Assembly (NCBI GenBank): GCA_036524675.1
Contig: DATDBU010000111.1
Coordinates: forward strand, 41,578-105,577
Length of the DNA: 64,000 nt
Origin: DATDAW01 sp036524675
Lineage (GTDB): Bacteria; Verrucomicrobiota; Verrucomicrobiia; Chthoniobacterales; DASVRZ01
Reading direction: 5' to 3'
Below are positions 8,699 through 16,135 of the stretch, in pieces. Within the stretch, counting starts at the first letter, position 1. Every line of letters starts with the position of its first letter. The translations under genes and the position numbers were made by a program. Under the pieces are notes generated by a model, which did no database searches, was not told the DNA's origin, and saw only the letters and a program-made list of their open reading frames with translations.

Positions 8699-8789
8699 AA
8701 TTTTGGATTTTCGATTCTGGATTTTCGATTTAATGGGTTGCCCGGATCAACATGGAATCGAAAATCCAAAATCCAAAATCCAAAATCAC
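8699..8789. repeat. Inverted AT-rich array with AATCCAA heptamers
   Basis: The left arm (8699-8732) is rich in TTTTGGATTTTCGATT; the right arm (8755-8789) carries AATCGAAAATCC and then three exact AATCCAA heptamers (8763-8783) plus AATC. The arms are near-perfect reverse complements. The element fills the divergent spacer between the carbonic anhydrase and HAD genes. A related array is found at 50105-50240. Confidence 0.85.
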
Positions 8790-9450
8790 TTCGGGGATTA
8801 AAGGCATTTCAATGGATGCGGGCGGGACGTTGATCCAGTTGAAACGGCCGGTCGGAGAGGTTTATGCGGAAGTGGCTGCAGAGCAGGGGATTGCGCTGGA
8901 TGCATCAGCAACGACAGCAGCGTTTCGGCATGTCTGGAAATCTCTGCCTGAGCGCGCCGACGGGGAGCGCCCCGATGACGATGCCGGGTTTTGGGCGGAG
9001 ATTGTTCGCGAAGTTCTACGGCAAAATAGAATCAAATTAGGCCCGTCGGATTTTGACCGGTTTTTCAAAACGGCCTACGAGCAGTATCGTGGCGCGAAAG
9101 AATGGGAGCTGTATCCAGAGGTGTTCGAAGTGGTCAGCGAACTGTCGAAGCGCTTTCCGTTAGCCGTAACGTCCAACTACGATTTGCGCCTGATTTCGAC
9201 CCTGGAAGAACTTGGCGTGGCGGTGTTCTTCCAAGAAATCGTCGTAAGCAGCGTCGTTGGCGCTGACAAGCCGTCTCCCCGAATTTTCAAAGCTGCGGCT
9301 GAAGCGCTGGAACTTGCGCCCGCGGAAATTCTGCACATCGGCGATGAGGAGGAAGCCGATTTTCATGGGGCGCGAAGCGCGGGCTTGAATGCCTGGCTGG
9401 TGAAGCGTCCCGAGACAGATTTGCGCACGTTGATTCACGCGACTCGTTAG
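8752..9450 (+). CDS. HAD-family hydrolase (HDHD3-like)
   Basis: A 232-residue haloacid-dehalogenase-superfamily phosphatase. Motif I is SMDAGGTL (nucleophile Asp22; the second Asp of DxD is replaced by Gly, as in HDHD3-type members). Motif II is AVTSNYD, motif III the Lys in VVGADKPSPRIF, and motif IV HIGDEEEADFHGA. The cap domain spans roughly residues 35-115. The ATG at 8752 lies inside the AATCCAA repeat, so the first ~12 residues (ESKIQNPKSKI) are repeat-encoded. A later ATG at 8812 would delete the beta strand before Asp22. The substrate is unknown; phosphoglycolate-like or sugar phosphates are possible. Confidence 0.85.
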   Translation: MESKIQNPKSKITSGIKGISMDAGGTLIQLKRPVGEVYAEVAAEQGIALDASATTAAFRHVWKSLPERADGERPDDDAGFWAEIVREVLRQNRIKLGPSDFDRFFKTAYEQYRGAKEWELYPEVFEVVSELSKRFPLAVTSNYDLRLISTLEELGVAVFFQEIVVSSVVGADKPSPRIFKAAAEALELAPAEILHIGDEEEADFHGARSAGLNAWLVKRPETDLRTLIHATR

Positions 9451-9463
9451 TATCGATGAAGTG

Positions 9464-9548
9464 TCACACGGAGGCATGGAGAACACCGCGAGGGAAAAAG
9501 TAGAGCTCCTCCAATGATCGTCTCCGTATTCTCCGCGCCTCCGTGTGA
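9464..9548. repeat. Inverted repeat TCACACGGAGGC / GCCTCCGTGTGA
   Basis: A perfect 12-bp inverted repeat (9464-9475 and 9537-9548), extended inward by GGAGAA/TTCTCC and CGCGAG/CTCCGCG matches, so that ~85 bp could fold as one long hairpin. It lies between the HAD gene and the ABC substrate-binding protein. The same CACGGAG/CTCCGTG core recurs at 43746-43796. Confidence 0.75.
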
Positions 9549-9610
9549 AATTTTCCTTGGAGCTGAACACTTGCCAGCCGTGATGCAGGTCGTGTATCCC
9601 GAACGGCAGC

Positions 9611-10654
9611 ATGTCTCTCCGTAAAACGGTTGTACTTTTCGCCTTGGTCTGGCTGACTGGCATTTCGTTGCTTCACAGCTCGCTCAATCTTGGGCTTTTC
9701 GAAAAGAAAGAACGGAGCGGTCGCGTCGCCTACAAACTTGGGTTCCTGCCGGTAACCTGCCATCTCACGTGCCCAGTAACCCATTTCATCAACAAGAGCA
9801 TGACCGGCGATGGCATGTTCGAACCGCTCCGATTTTCGAGCTGGCCGGAATTGAAAGAAGCTTTCCTTGCGGGTCAGACCTCTGCCACATTCATCCTGGC
9901 GCCCATGGCGATCGCACTCCGCGAGCAGGGTGTCCCGTTAAAGATCGTCTACCTGGGTCATCGCGATGGTTCGGCAGTCGTCGTGCACAAGGATTCCGGC
10001 ATTTTTTCCATGCACGACCTGCGTGGGAAACGGATTGCTGTGCCCAATCGTTATTCCAATCAACGCCTCCTATTTTTCCGCGCTTTGAAACAGGCGGGCA
10101 TGACCATTAAAGACATTACGCTGCTCGAAATGCCGCCTCCCGACATGCCTGCTGCGCTCTATTCCAAAGCCGTGGACGCCATCTGCAGCGGAGAACCATT
10201 CATGGGCCAGGCCGAGTTGGATGGCTACGGACGCGTACTCTGGCAAACCAAAGACGTATGGCCGAATTTCATTTCTTGTGTGCTGGCCGTGCATGAAAAA
10301 ATGATCGCCGAGCATCCCGACGTCGTGCAGGAGCTTGTAAGCGGTATTGCCAGGAGCGGCAAATGGCTTGACCAAAACATGGATCACCGGATGGAAGCGG
10401 CGGAGTTCGTGAGCCGGAATTATTACAATCAGAATTCACGCCTTTTGCGCTTTGTTCTCAGCAAGCCGCCAGACCGGGTAAAATATACGAAGTTGCTGCC
10501 ATTGAAGCCGGACTTTGAAGAAATCGAAGCTCTCGGCAAAGAGTCGGGTATTTTGCAGGGAACAGCCCACTTTGAGGACTACGTGGATGACCGGTTTGCG
10601 GAGAAAGCAGCAGCTTTACAGGCTTACGCGTGGGAGGCCTCGAAGGACAAATGA
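9611..10654 (+). CDS. ABC transporter substrate-binding protein, NMT1/SsuA-like
   Basis: A 347-residue periplasmic binding protein. It has an N-terminal hydrophobic export segment (TVVLFALVWLTGISLLH) and then an NMT1/ThiY-type two-lobed fold: YKLGFLPVTCHLTCPVTHF in lobe 1, TSATFILAPMAIALREQG, and DLRGKRIAVPNRYSNQRLLF leading into lobe 2. Such proteins serve nitrate, sulfonate, taurine or pyrimidine-precursor importers. The ligand cannot be chosen from sequence; the nearby sulfite-reductase genes are 30 kb away and give no firm link. Its stop codon overlaps the permease start (ATGA), so the genes are translationally coupled. Confidence 0.87.
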   Translation: MSLRKTVVLFALVWLTGISLLHSSLNLGLFEKKERSGRVAYKLGFLPVTCHLTCPVTHFINKSMTGDGMFEPLRFSSWPELKEAFLAGQTSATFILAPMAIALREQGVPLKIVYLGHRDGSAVVVHKDSGIFSMHDLRGKRIAVPNRYSNQRLLFFRALKQAGMTIKDITLLEMPPPDMPAALYSKAVDAICSGEPFMGQAELDGYGRVLWQTKDVWPNFISCVLAVHEKMIAEHPDVVQELVSGIARSGKWLDQNMDHRMEAAEFVSRNYYNQNSRLLRFVLSKPPDRVKYTKLLPLKPDFEEIEALGKESGILQGTAHFEDYVDDRFAEKAAALQAYAWEASKDK

Positions 10655-11430
10655 AGAAGGACGGCTCGGGCAAATGGCAGGCGGTTATTCTGCCGCTCAT
10701 CGTCGCGGCGGTTCTCTTGATCGGCTGGGATGTCGCCGTTCGGCTAAGCAAAAGCGACTTGTTTCCGCGCCCCGTTGACGTGCTCAAGGGCATCATCGAG
10801 CTGGCCCAGTCTGGGCTGCTGCTCAAATACATCGCCGCGTCGCTCTTTCGTGTCTCGTGGGGATTCGGCTTAGCCGTCCTGGTGGGTATTCCAGTGGGCC
10901 TGGCATTGGGATGGTATCCGCGGGCTTTTCGGGCGTTTAATCCAATGATTCAAGTCTTCCGCCCGATCTCACCGATCGCCTGGATTCCCATTGCCATCGT
11001 GTGGTTTGGCGTGACGGATGCCTCGCCGATTTTTCTCATCTTTTTGGCCAGTGTATTTCCGATTACCGTTTCGGCGATCTCCGCCGTCCAGAACATGCAT
11101 CCGGTTTATTTGCGGGCTGCCCGAAATTTCGGCCTCAGTCAGGGCGAACTCTTTCGGCTCGTCATTTTTCGAGCGTCGCTGCCGCAAATTCTCACCGGCA
11201 TCCGGATCGCGCTCGGCGTCGCGTGGCTCGTTGTCGTCGCAGCGGAAATGATTGCCGTCAACTCCGGCCTCGGCTACCTCATCATCGACGCCCGCAACGC
11301 CGGCAAGCGCTACGATCTCGTCGTCGCCGGCATGGTGATGATCGGCCTCATTGGCCTTGGCCTGGACCTGCTCGTGCGCCAGCTCGAAAACTTCGACGAA
11401 GTCCGCTGGGGATACGCAGGGAAGCAATGA
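10651..11430 (+). CDS. ABC transporter permease, SsuC/TauC-like
   Basis: A 259-residue BPD_transp_1 inner-membrane permease with about six helices. The EAA-type coupling loop is visible as RAARNFGLSQGELFRLVIFR, followed by LPQILTGIRIALGVAWLVVVAAEM. The segment FRPISPIAWIPIAIVWFGV is typical of the nitrate/sulfonate/taurine permease class. The start at 10651 (MKKDGSGK) is chosen for the ATGA overlap with the binding protein. Its TGA stop lies within AATGACG, the unit of the repeat described next. Confidence 0.93.
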   Translation: MKKDGSGKWQAVILPLIVAAVLLIGWDVAVRLSKSDLFPRPVDVLKGIIELAQSGLLLKYIAASLFRVSWGFGLAVLVGIPVGLALGWYPRAFRAFNPMIQVFRPISPIAWIPIAIVWFGVTDASPIFLIFLASVFPITVSAISAVQNMHPVYLRAARNFGLSQGELFRLVIFRASLPQILTGIRIALGVAWLVVVAAEMIAVNSGLGYLIIDARNAGKRYDLVVAGMVMIGLIGLGLDLLVRQLENFDEVRWGYAGKQ

Positions 11431-11503
11431 CGAAATTTCCCGTCCGCTCGCCACCTTTTTTCGAACACCACCACTAACCCTTCGTCATTCGTCATTCGTC
11501 ATT
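11426..11503. repeat. AATGACG ... (CGTCATT)x3 inverted heptamer element
   Basis: One AATGACG unit (11426-11432) overlaps the permease stop codon. Three tandem CGTCATT units (11483-11503) end 9 bp before the start of the ATPase gene. The two ends are inverted with respect to each other, so the intergenic transcript could pair. Copies of the same heptamer occur at 19896, 27068-27225 and 35286. Confidence 0.8.
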
Positions 11504-11512
11504 CTTCCCGCC

Positions 11513-12289
11513 ATGTCCGCTATTTCGATCCGCAATCTCTGGATGACCTTTCCTGCCAAGAAACGTGGGGCGGAGCCCGTTCATGTCCTTGAAAATGTGA
11601 ACGCTGAAGTCGAGAAGGGCGAATTCGTCTGCATCGTCGGGCCGAGTGGTTGCGGAAAATCGACTTTACTGAATGTGATTGGCGGATTCCTTACGGCCAC
11701 CTCTGGGGAAACCCTCGTTGAGGGTGCGCCGGTCAAGGGACCCGATCCGCGGCGCATTTTTGTTTTCCAGGAGAACGGCGTTTTCCCCTGGCTCACGGTT
11801 CGGGAGAATATTGGGTTCGGCCTGCGGCGGAAGACGGAGGTCGAACGAGAGCACATTATCGCTCATTACGTCGAAATGGTCGGCCTGACCGGTTTTGAGA
11901 GTGCCTATCCGCGCGAACTCTCTGGCGGCATGCGGCAGCGCGTCGAAATCGCACGCGCGCTGGCGGCAAATCCCGACATCATTTACATGGACGAACCCTT
12001 TGGTGCGCTGGATTTCATCACCCGGCTTAAAATGCGTGCCGATCTGGTTCGCATCTGGAGCGCGGAGAAAAAGACGATTCTTTTTGTGACCCACGACATC
12101 GAGGAGGCCGTGCAAATGGCGGATCGCGTTCTCGTTATGAGTCGACGTCCCGCGACAGTGCGCGAAGTCGTTTCCATCGATCTCCCTCGACCGCGTGACC
12201 TGGATTCACCCGATTACCTCGAGAAGCGCGACCATATTTTCCACGTCATGGGCATGAGCCTGCGAGTCGGGGAGGCGTTGGCAGTGTAA
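11513..12289 (+). CDS. ABC transporter ATP-binding protein, SsuB/TauB-like
   Basis: A 258-residue importer ATPase. Walker A is GPSGCGKST, the Q-loop FVFQENGVFPW, the signature LSGGMRQRVEIARALA, Walker B IIYMDEPFGALD, and the switch histidine is in FVTHDIEEAVQMADRV. The DEPFGALD and EEAVQMADRVLVMSRRP segments are characteristic of nitrate/sulfonate/taurine ATPases. The start at 11513 is fixed by homology (SIRNLWMTF); upstream in-frame sequence overlaps the permease and the heptamer repeat. It completes the importer with the two preceding genes. Confidence 0.95.
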   Translation: MSAISIRNLWMTFPAKKRGAEPVHVLENVNAEVEKGEFVCIVGPSGCGKSTLLNVIGGFLTATSGETLVEGAPVKGPDPRRIFVFQENGVFPWLTVRENIGFGLRRKTEVEREHIIAHYVEMVGLTGFESAYPRELSGGMRQRVEIARALAANPDIIYMDEPFGALDFITRLKMRADLVRIWSAEKKTILFVTHDIEEAVQMADRVLVMSRRPATVREVVSIDLPRPRDLDSPDYLEKRDHIFHVMGMSLRVGEALAV

Positions 12290-12294
12290 AGTTT

Positions 12295-12720
12295 TCATTC
12301 GAGGAACTTTCGGACTTCGTTCGATTCAGACCTGGGTTGCAGGTTGCCGAATTGAAAACCCTGAACGCGTTTCACGACGAAGACAAAAACGCAAAATGTG
12401 GCGCATGATCCCAACGCCACGAGATTTTCCGTCCAACTCGGCGGGAAAATCAGGAAAAACCCGCGTCCTTTAATCAATGCCGAGAAACTCGACACACAGA
12501 ACGGCATCAAAAAAAGTCTGAAAATTTGCCAGCCCGACAGTTTCTTTCCCCCATCCGTGGTGCTGATCACAAGCGCCGCACCGATGATTGCCGAGATACC
12601 CAATGATGTCGTCCACAGCCTCGGACTCGGATCGAAATAGCGCCCGGCGAACGTGAGATACCAAATCAGGTAGCACCAAAGAATCGTCTTCCCGGTGGAA
12701 AGCTGGGCAAAATATCTCAT
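12295..12720 (-). CDS. Conserved hypothetical membrane protein
   Basis: A 141-residue protein starting MRYFAQLSTGKTILWCYLIW with about four hydrophobic segments: residues 12-25, 35-50, 68-82 and 100-122. I recognise no enzymatic motif. FDPSPRLWTTSLGISAIIG and FRLFLMPFCVSSFSALIKG look like conserved stretches between helices. It converges on the ABC importer, with 5 bp between the stops, and the same-strand gene upstream is a P-loop kinase. Function unknown; probably inner membrane. Confidence 0.7.
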   Translation of the reverse strand: MRYFAQLSTGKTILWCYLIWYLTFAGRYFDPSPRLWTTSLGISAIIGAALVISTTDGGKKLSGWQIFRLFLMPFCVSSFSALIKGRGFFLIFPPSWTENLVALGSCATFCVFVFVVKRVQGFQFGNLQPRSESNEVRKFLE

Positions 12721-12748
12721 CGGACGCCCTGAGTTGAACCCTGGTTTG

Positions 12749-12774
12749 AAGCCCTTAAAAGCCCTTAAAAGCCC
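12749..12774. repeat. Tandem decamer AAGCCCTTAA
   Basis: Two exact AAGCCCTTAA units plus AAGCCC lie between the kinase stop and the start of the small membrane protein. It is a short microsatellite-like array, comparable with the TTAAAGG stretch at 58608-58626. Confidence 0.75.
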
Positions 12775-12788
12775 TCTTACTAAAGCTG

Positions 12789-13463
12789 CTACACGAAACC
12801 GGGCAGCCGCCAGTCGGCGAAAGACCGGCTTTGCAGGACAACATCCGCATTGAGACGATCGTTTGCGGCGATGCGAGCTTCGGCATCCGCGCGCGTCAAG
12901 CCCCACGCAGTCATGTGGCGTTCGGCCAGGCGTTGCAAGGCTAGTTCCAGGGGGATATCCAGGAACCAGCGTTCGTCGAAAGCCGCTGTAACGGCATCCC
13001 AATGGCCTGTACGGAGCAGCACGTAAAGTCCTTCCACCAGAACGAGGCGAGTATCCGGACCAATGGTGAACACATCTTCCTCGGGATCGCGCACCTCGTG
13101 TTTGAAATCGGGCCAGGAGACCGGCGCGCGACCGGCTGCATCGCGCAATACCTGGAGGCGGGCAGCCATTCCCTGAGGATCGAACGTCCAGGGAGCGCCC
13201 CGTCGAGCCAAAGCTTCGTCCGGATTCGGCAACTGAAGAAGCGCCGCGCGGGTCAAGTGAAAACCATCCATACCCAAGGCGATCATCGTTTCTTGCCCGG
13301 CCAATTCGTTCACTTCATCGGCCAGCTTCGCAGCAAAAGTGCTTTTTCCCGAACCCGGCAATCCGGCGAGACCAATCAGGATGCGGCGCGGCCCACCTGG
13401 CGCCAGGAGCGATAGCAGTCGTTGAGCGGGTCGCTCCAGAATCGGGGGCTCGGTATCATCCAT
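12789..13463 (-). CDS. Nucleoside/nucleotide kinase family protein (YggC/uridine-kinase-like)
   Basis: A 224-residue P-loop kinase. The P-loop is GLAGLPGSGKSTFAAKLA, and GMDGFHL supplies the catalytic-type Asp and His of the uridine-kinase/pantothenate-kinase-like group. RRGAPWTFDPQG and WPDFKHEVRDPEED follow in the order seen in YggC/FrcK-like proteins. LVLVEGLYVLL is the central strand. Downstream, RHMTAWGLTRADAEARIAANDRLNADVV resembles the lid region with its conserved Asn-Asp. The likely reaction is ATP-dependent phosphorylation of a small alcohol (nucleoside, pantothenate-like or sugar); the substrate is not deducible. Confidence 0.82.
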   Translation of the reverse strand: MDDTEPPILERPAQRLLSLLAPGGPRRILIGLAGLPGSGKSTFAAKLADEVNELAGQETMIALGMDGFHLTRAALLQLPNPDEALARRGAPWTFDPQGMAARLQVLRDAAGRAPVSWPDFKHEVRDPEEDVFTIGPDTRLVLVEGLYVLLRTGHWDAVTAAFDERWFLDIPLELALQRLAERHMTAWGLTRADAEARIAANDRLNADVVLQSRSFADWRLPGFV

Positions 13464-13530
13464 TCAGCAACCTCAGTAGTTCCCCGGATAGTGGCTGCCA
13501 AGCGAAAAAATGGGCGGAAAAACCCGCCAG

Positions 13531-13971
13531 CTAGCCGCAATTGACGCAGGGTTCGCGTAAACGGCCCTCTTCGAGATCGATCAGGTCGAAATAGGTCCGT
13601 ACATCAGTGCGACCTTCACCGCCGGCCTTCTTGAGCGAATAACGGAACCGAGCCATTTTCTCAGCCGTATCAGGATGTTGCTCGATCATCGCCTGGCTCC
13701 ATTGTTCGATAGCTTCAGGCGTGTGTTGGATGCCGTTTTTTTGGATCCAACCCAGGATCTCGGCATCACTTTGCAACCGGTGGACAGCTTCCTCAAAGGC
13801 ATCAGGATCGACCCGGAGAAATGCGAGAAGATTTTTGTCAAAGCCAACTGTCTTGTAGTTGTACCCTTTAAGCAGGCCTTGTCGGTGAAGACGGGCTTTG
13901 TCGATAAGCCTCGGCAAATGGACATAGCCTCCGAGGCGTTCGTTGGGGCTGCGAGGATGGCGTTTTTCCAT
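13531..13971 (-). CDS. DUF5069 domain protein
   Basis: A 146-residue protein in which almost the whole length is one DUF5069-type domain: PRSPNERLGGYVHLPRLIDKARLHRQG at the N terminus, then GFDKNLLAFLRVDPDAFEEAV and a helical C terminus ending in CVNCG. The domain is common in Verrucomicrobiota and Planctomycetota, and I know no biochemical function. The terminal CVNC pair could bind metal or form a disulfide. It lies 24 bp from the zinc-ribbon bactofilin gene on the same strand and may be co-transcribed with it. Confidence 0.8.
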   Translation of the reverse strand: MEKRHPRSPNERLGGYVHLPRLIDKARLHRQGLLKGYNYKTVGFDKNLLAFLRVDPDAFEEAVHRLQSDAEILGWIQKNGIQHTPEAIEQWSQAMIEQHPDTAEKMARFRYSLKKAGGEGRTDVRTYFDLIDLEEGRLREPCVNCG

Positions 13972-13994
13972 GGGAAGGCGGTATCTCTGTCAGT

Positions 13995-14909
13995 TTACGA
14001 AAAGCCGAACCCCAGTTCAGGTTGCGGATTTTCGCGGCCAGGCTCGGGCTCCCTTTTCTTTGTTGGAATCAGTTCCTTTTGCTCAGATTGCTGTTGGCCG
14101 ATGCTCATTTCACCGTGAAATACACCGCCGCGATCGATCGAGATACCTCGTGCAAACAAGGCGCCGGTCATGGAGCCAGACTTGGTAATACGGACGGTGC
14201 CCGTCGCCATGATACGGCCTTTCATGTTGCCTTCGACGATTACTTCTTCTGCGTGAATGGGACGAAAGAAGTCCAGGTCCGAGCCTTTGAGGATGCGGAG
14301 TATTTTCGTTTCAATGCCCCCTGGGAGTTTGCCTTTATACTTGATGCGCATCTCGCCGAGACACTTCAAGTTTCCGCGCAAAATACCCCGGATCTCGGCG
14401 GAGCCACAGACGGCGCGAGTGCTATTCATGTCGCCCCGAGATGTCACATAAATGTGCCCTGCGGTGCGAACAGCGCGGCTGAATGCACCGACAACCTTTA
14501 CATCCTGTAGGTCAAGGTAAGCGCCGCAGGCTCGACAGGAACAGGACGTGGCTGAGCGTGGAACTTCCTGCCGGGTTCCACACTCAAAACAGGCGACGGC
14601 TTTCGGGCCAGTCGCGGGGAGGAAGGACGCAACAACGCGACTCCACCAATTGCCACTCTCAGATTTTTCGGGAAGAGCGGCACCCGGTGAGCTGGCAGCC
14701 TCAGGCGCGACAGTGTCTTTCGGAGGCGTCGAGGATTCCCGCCCCTGAAGTCTTGGCAGCTGGCGGGTGATTGACGCTCCGATGACGAAATACTGGTTAC
14801 AAGCTCTGCATACGGTAGTTTTTGCGAGCTTGACCTCCATTTGCTCCGCGCCACAGTGCGGGCATTGGATCTTGACCTTTTGAACGGCCGGCTTGGACGG
14901 CTTTGCCAC
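13995..14909 (-). CDS. Bactofilin-like polymer-forming protein with zinc ribbons
   Basis: A 304-residue protein. The N terminus holds a four-cysteine ribbon (C16, C19, C34, C37: CPHCG...CRACN). A second cysteine group follows (C107, C110, C123/C125, C128: CFECG...CRACG). From about residue 135 to 275 comes a right-handed beta-helix of short repeats typical of bactofilins (for example VCGSAEIRGILRGNLKCLGEM and VEGNMKGRIMATGTVRI). The tail is charged and disordered. Bactofilins assemble into cytoskeletal filaments at the membrane. The added ribbons suggest a metal-dependent binding surface. It follows a canonical bactofilin gene by 15 bp, so the two probably form one operon and may co-polymerise. 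Confidence 0.82.
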   Translation of the reverse strand: MAKPSKPAVQKVKIQCPHCGAEQMEVKLAKTTVCRACNQYFVIGASITRQLPRLQGRESSTPPKDTVAPEAASSPGAALPEKSESGNWWSRVVASFLPATGPKAVACFECGTRQEVPRSATSCSCRACGAYLDLQDVKVVGAFSRAVRTAGHIYVTSRGDMNSTRAVCGSAEIRGILRGNLKCLGEMRIKYKGKLPGGIETKILRILKGSDLDFFRPIHAEEVIVEGNMKGRIMATGTVRITKSGSMTGALFARGISIDRGGVFHGEMSIGQQQSEQKELIPTKKREPEPGRENPQPELGFGFS

Positions 14910-14924
14910 CGCGTGGATTCTATT

Positions 14925-15458
14925 TTAGCGCCCCGCGAATGCTGGTTCCTTGGGGGTAGGCGCCGGCGGTGGCAGTGAATGGCTCGGCTCATTCTTGGGC
15001 AACAGATTCTTGTTGGGAGTGACCTCCGATTTGCCGACAAACGTGGCGCCTTCCTCGATGATGAGGCGGGCGGCTTTCAGATCACCAATCAATTGAGCGC
15101 GAGCCTTGAGCTCGCATTTTTCCACGACTGTGATGTTGCCGTTCACTTTGCCGTAAACAGTGACGGACTTGGTCTTGATTTCGCCGCGGACATCTGCGTT
15201 CTCCCCAAGGGTAAGAGTGCCTTCCGAAAAAATCTCGCCCTCGACCTTGCCGTCAATGGATAAGTCATTGGTAAATCGGATCGAGCCTTTGATTTCTACG
15301 TCACTGGAAAGTGAGTTCTTGGTGGAGCTGATGTCGGCCATAATTCTATTTGGTGGGTTAGCAATCGGTTTTCCGGATGGCTCAACCTGAGACGCGCTAG
15401 GCGGAGGATTGGTTCCGGCTGGAGGCGTTGACTTCTGGGATAACAGGTTCTTCAACAC
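14925..15458 (-). CDS. Bactofilin (polymer-forming cytoskeletal protein)
   Basis: A 177-residue canonical bactofilin. A flexible proline-rich N terminus (about 1-40) precedes the beta-helix core SSDVEIKGSIRFTNDLSIDG, EGEIFSEGTLTLGENADVRG, KSVTVYGKVNGNI and KCELKARAQLIGDL, and the C terminus is proline-rich. Bactofilins polymerise without nucleotide and position envelope enzymes in other bacteria. Directly divergent, 61 bp away, is an NlpC/P60 peptidase gene, a pairing that fits cell-wall shaping. An internal Met at residue 40 (MADISSTKNS) is a possible alternative start. Confidence 0.93.
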   Translation of the reverse strand: MLKNLLSQKSTPPAGTNPPPSASQVEPSGKPIANPPNRIMADISSTKNSLSSDVEIKGSIRFTNDLSIDGKVEGEIFSEGTLTLGENADVRGEIKTKSVTVYGKVNGNITVVEKCELKARAQLIGDLKAARLIIEEGATFVGKSEVTPNKNLLPKNEPSHSLPPPAPTPKEPAFAGR

Positions 15459-15519
15459 GCCCGCATTATCGCCAGCCCAATTTGCGTGTCAACGGAAGGA
15501 AAAGAGGATCTGTAGATTG

Positions 15520-16125
15520 ATGTCGAACTTGTCTCATGGCGTTGACAACGCGACGGAGGTGGCGAACATCGGCGCCGTGCGATCGATTCTCTGGGTGTCA
15601 TTCCTTGTCTTAGTCTGGACTGCCGTTCCTGTCTCCATTCGTGCGGCCGATTGGAAACGTGCGGCCGGGCCGGCTGACGGGCTTTCGTATGGCCGCTGGT
15701 GGAAGCCGCCGGGCCAAAGCCAAGCTTGGAAAATGGATTGTTCGAACGCCGTTCGTTGGATGGTTCGATCGCAAACAGGCATTTCGCTACCGCGCTCGGC
15801 GTCCGATCAATATTTGATGGCGAAAGAGCAGGGGAAGCTCTGGCGTATTTCACCCAAAGATACGCGCGCCCTTCGAAAGCGCTTACGCCCGGGTGATCTG
15901 CTTTTCTGGGAATACACTTACAAACCGATTCGCAAGCCGCCGGTGACTCATGTGATGATTTATGCCGGAACGGACGCGCAGGGGCGGTGGCTGATGACGG
16001 GAGCGTCCACGCGGGCGGGAGTCGGGCTCTTCCCGTTCAATCCGACGCAGTCGAGTGGTGGCTATCGTTACTTCTTCGGACTATTCAAGAAATCCGGCCG
16101 CTTTGCGGCGGTCGGAAGGATTTAG
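15520..16125 (+). CDS. NlpC/P60-family cell-wall peptidase-like protein
   Basis: A 201-residue secreted protein. A hydrophobic export segment (residues ~22-40, ILWVSFLVLVWTAVPVSIRA) precedes an NlpC/P60-like papain fold. The catalytic Cys is C74 in MDCSNAVRWMV, the Asp-Leu-Leu-Phe strand is RPGDLLFWEY, and the catalytic His is H144 in VTHVMIYAG. The start at 15520 has AAAGAGGA 11 nt upstream. The family cleaves peptidoglycan stem peptides (gamma-D-Glu-diamino acid bonds) or related amides. Together with the divergent bactofilin pair it suggests a local envelope-morphology locus, which is inference. Confidence 0.82.
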   Translation: MSNLSHGVDNATEVANIGAVRSILWVSFLVLVWTAVPVSIRAADWKRAAGPADGLSYGRWWKPPGQSQAWKMDCSNAVRWMVRSQTGISLPRSASDQYLMAKEQGKLWRISPKDTRALRKRLRPGDLLFWEYTYKPIRKPPVTHVMIYAGTDAQGRWLMTGASTRAGVGLFPFNPTQSSGGYRYFFGLFKKSGRFAAVGRI

Positions 16126-16135
16126 CAACTCAGAC

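Noticed and set aside
8755..8789. CRISPR-like short repeats (AATCCAA)
   Set aside because: Period is 7 bp with no spacers, so it is a simple tandem array and not a CRISPR; no cas genes are present.
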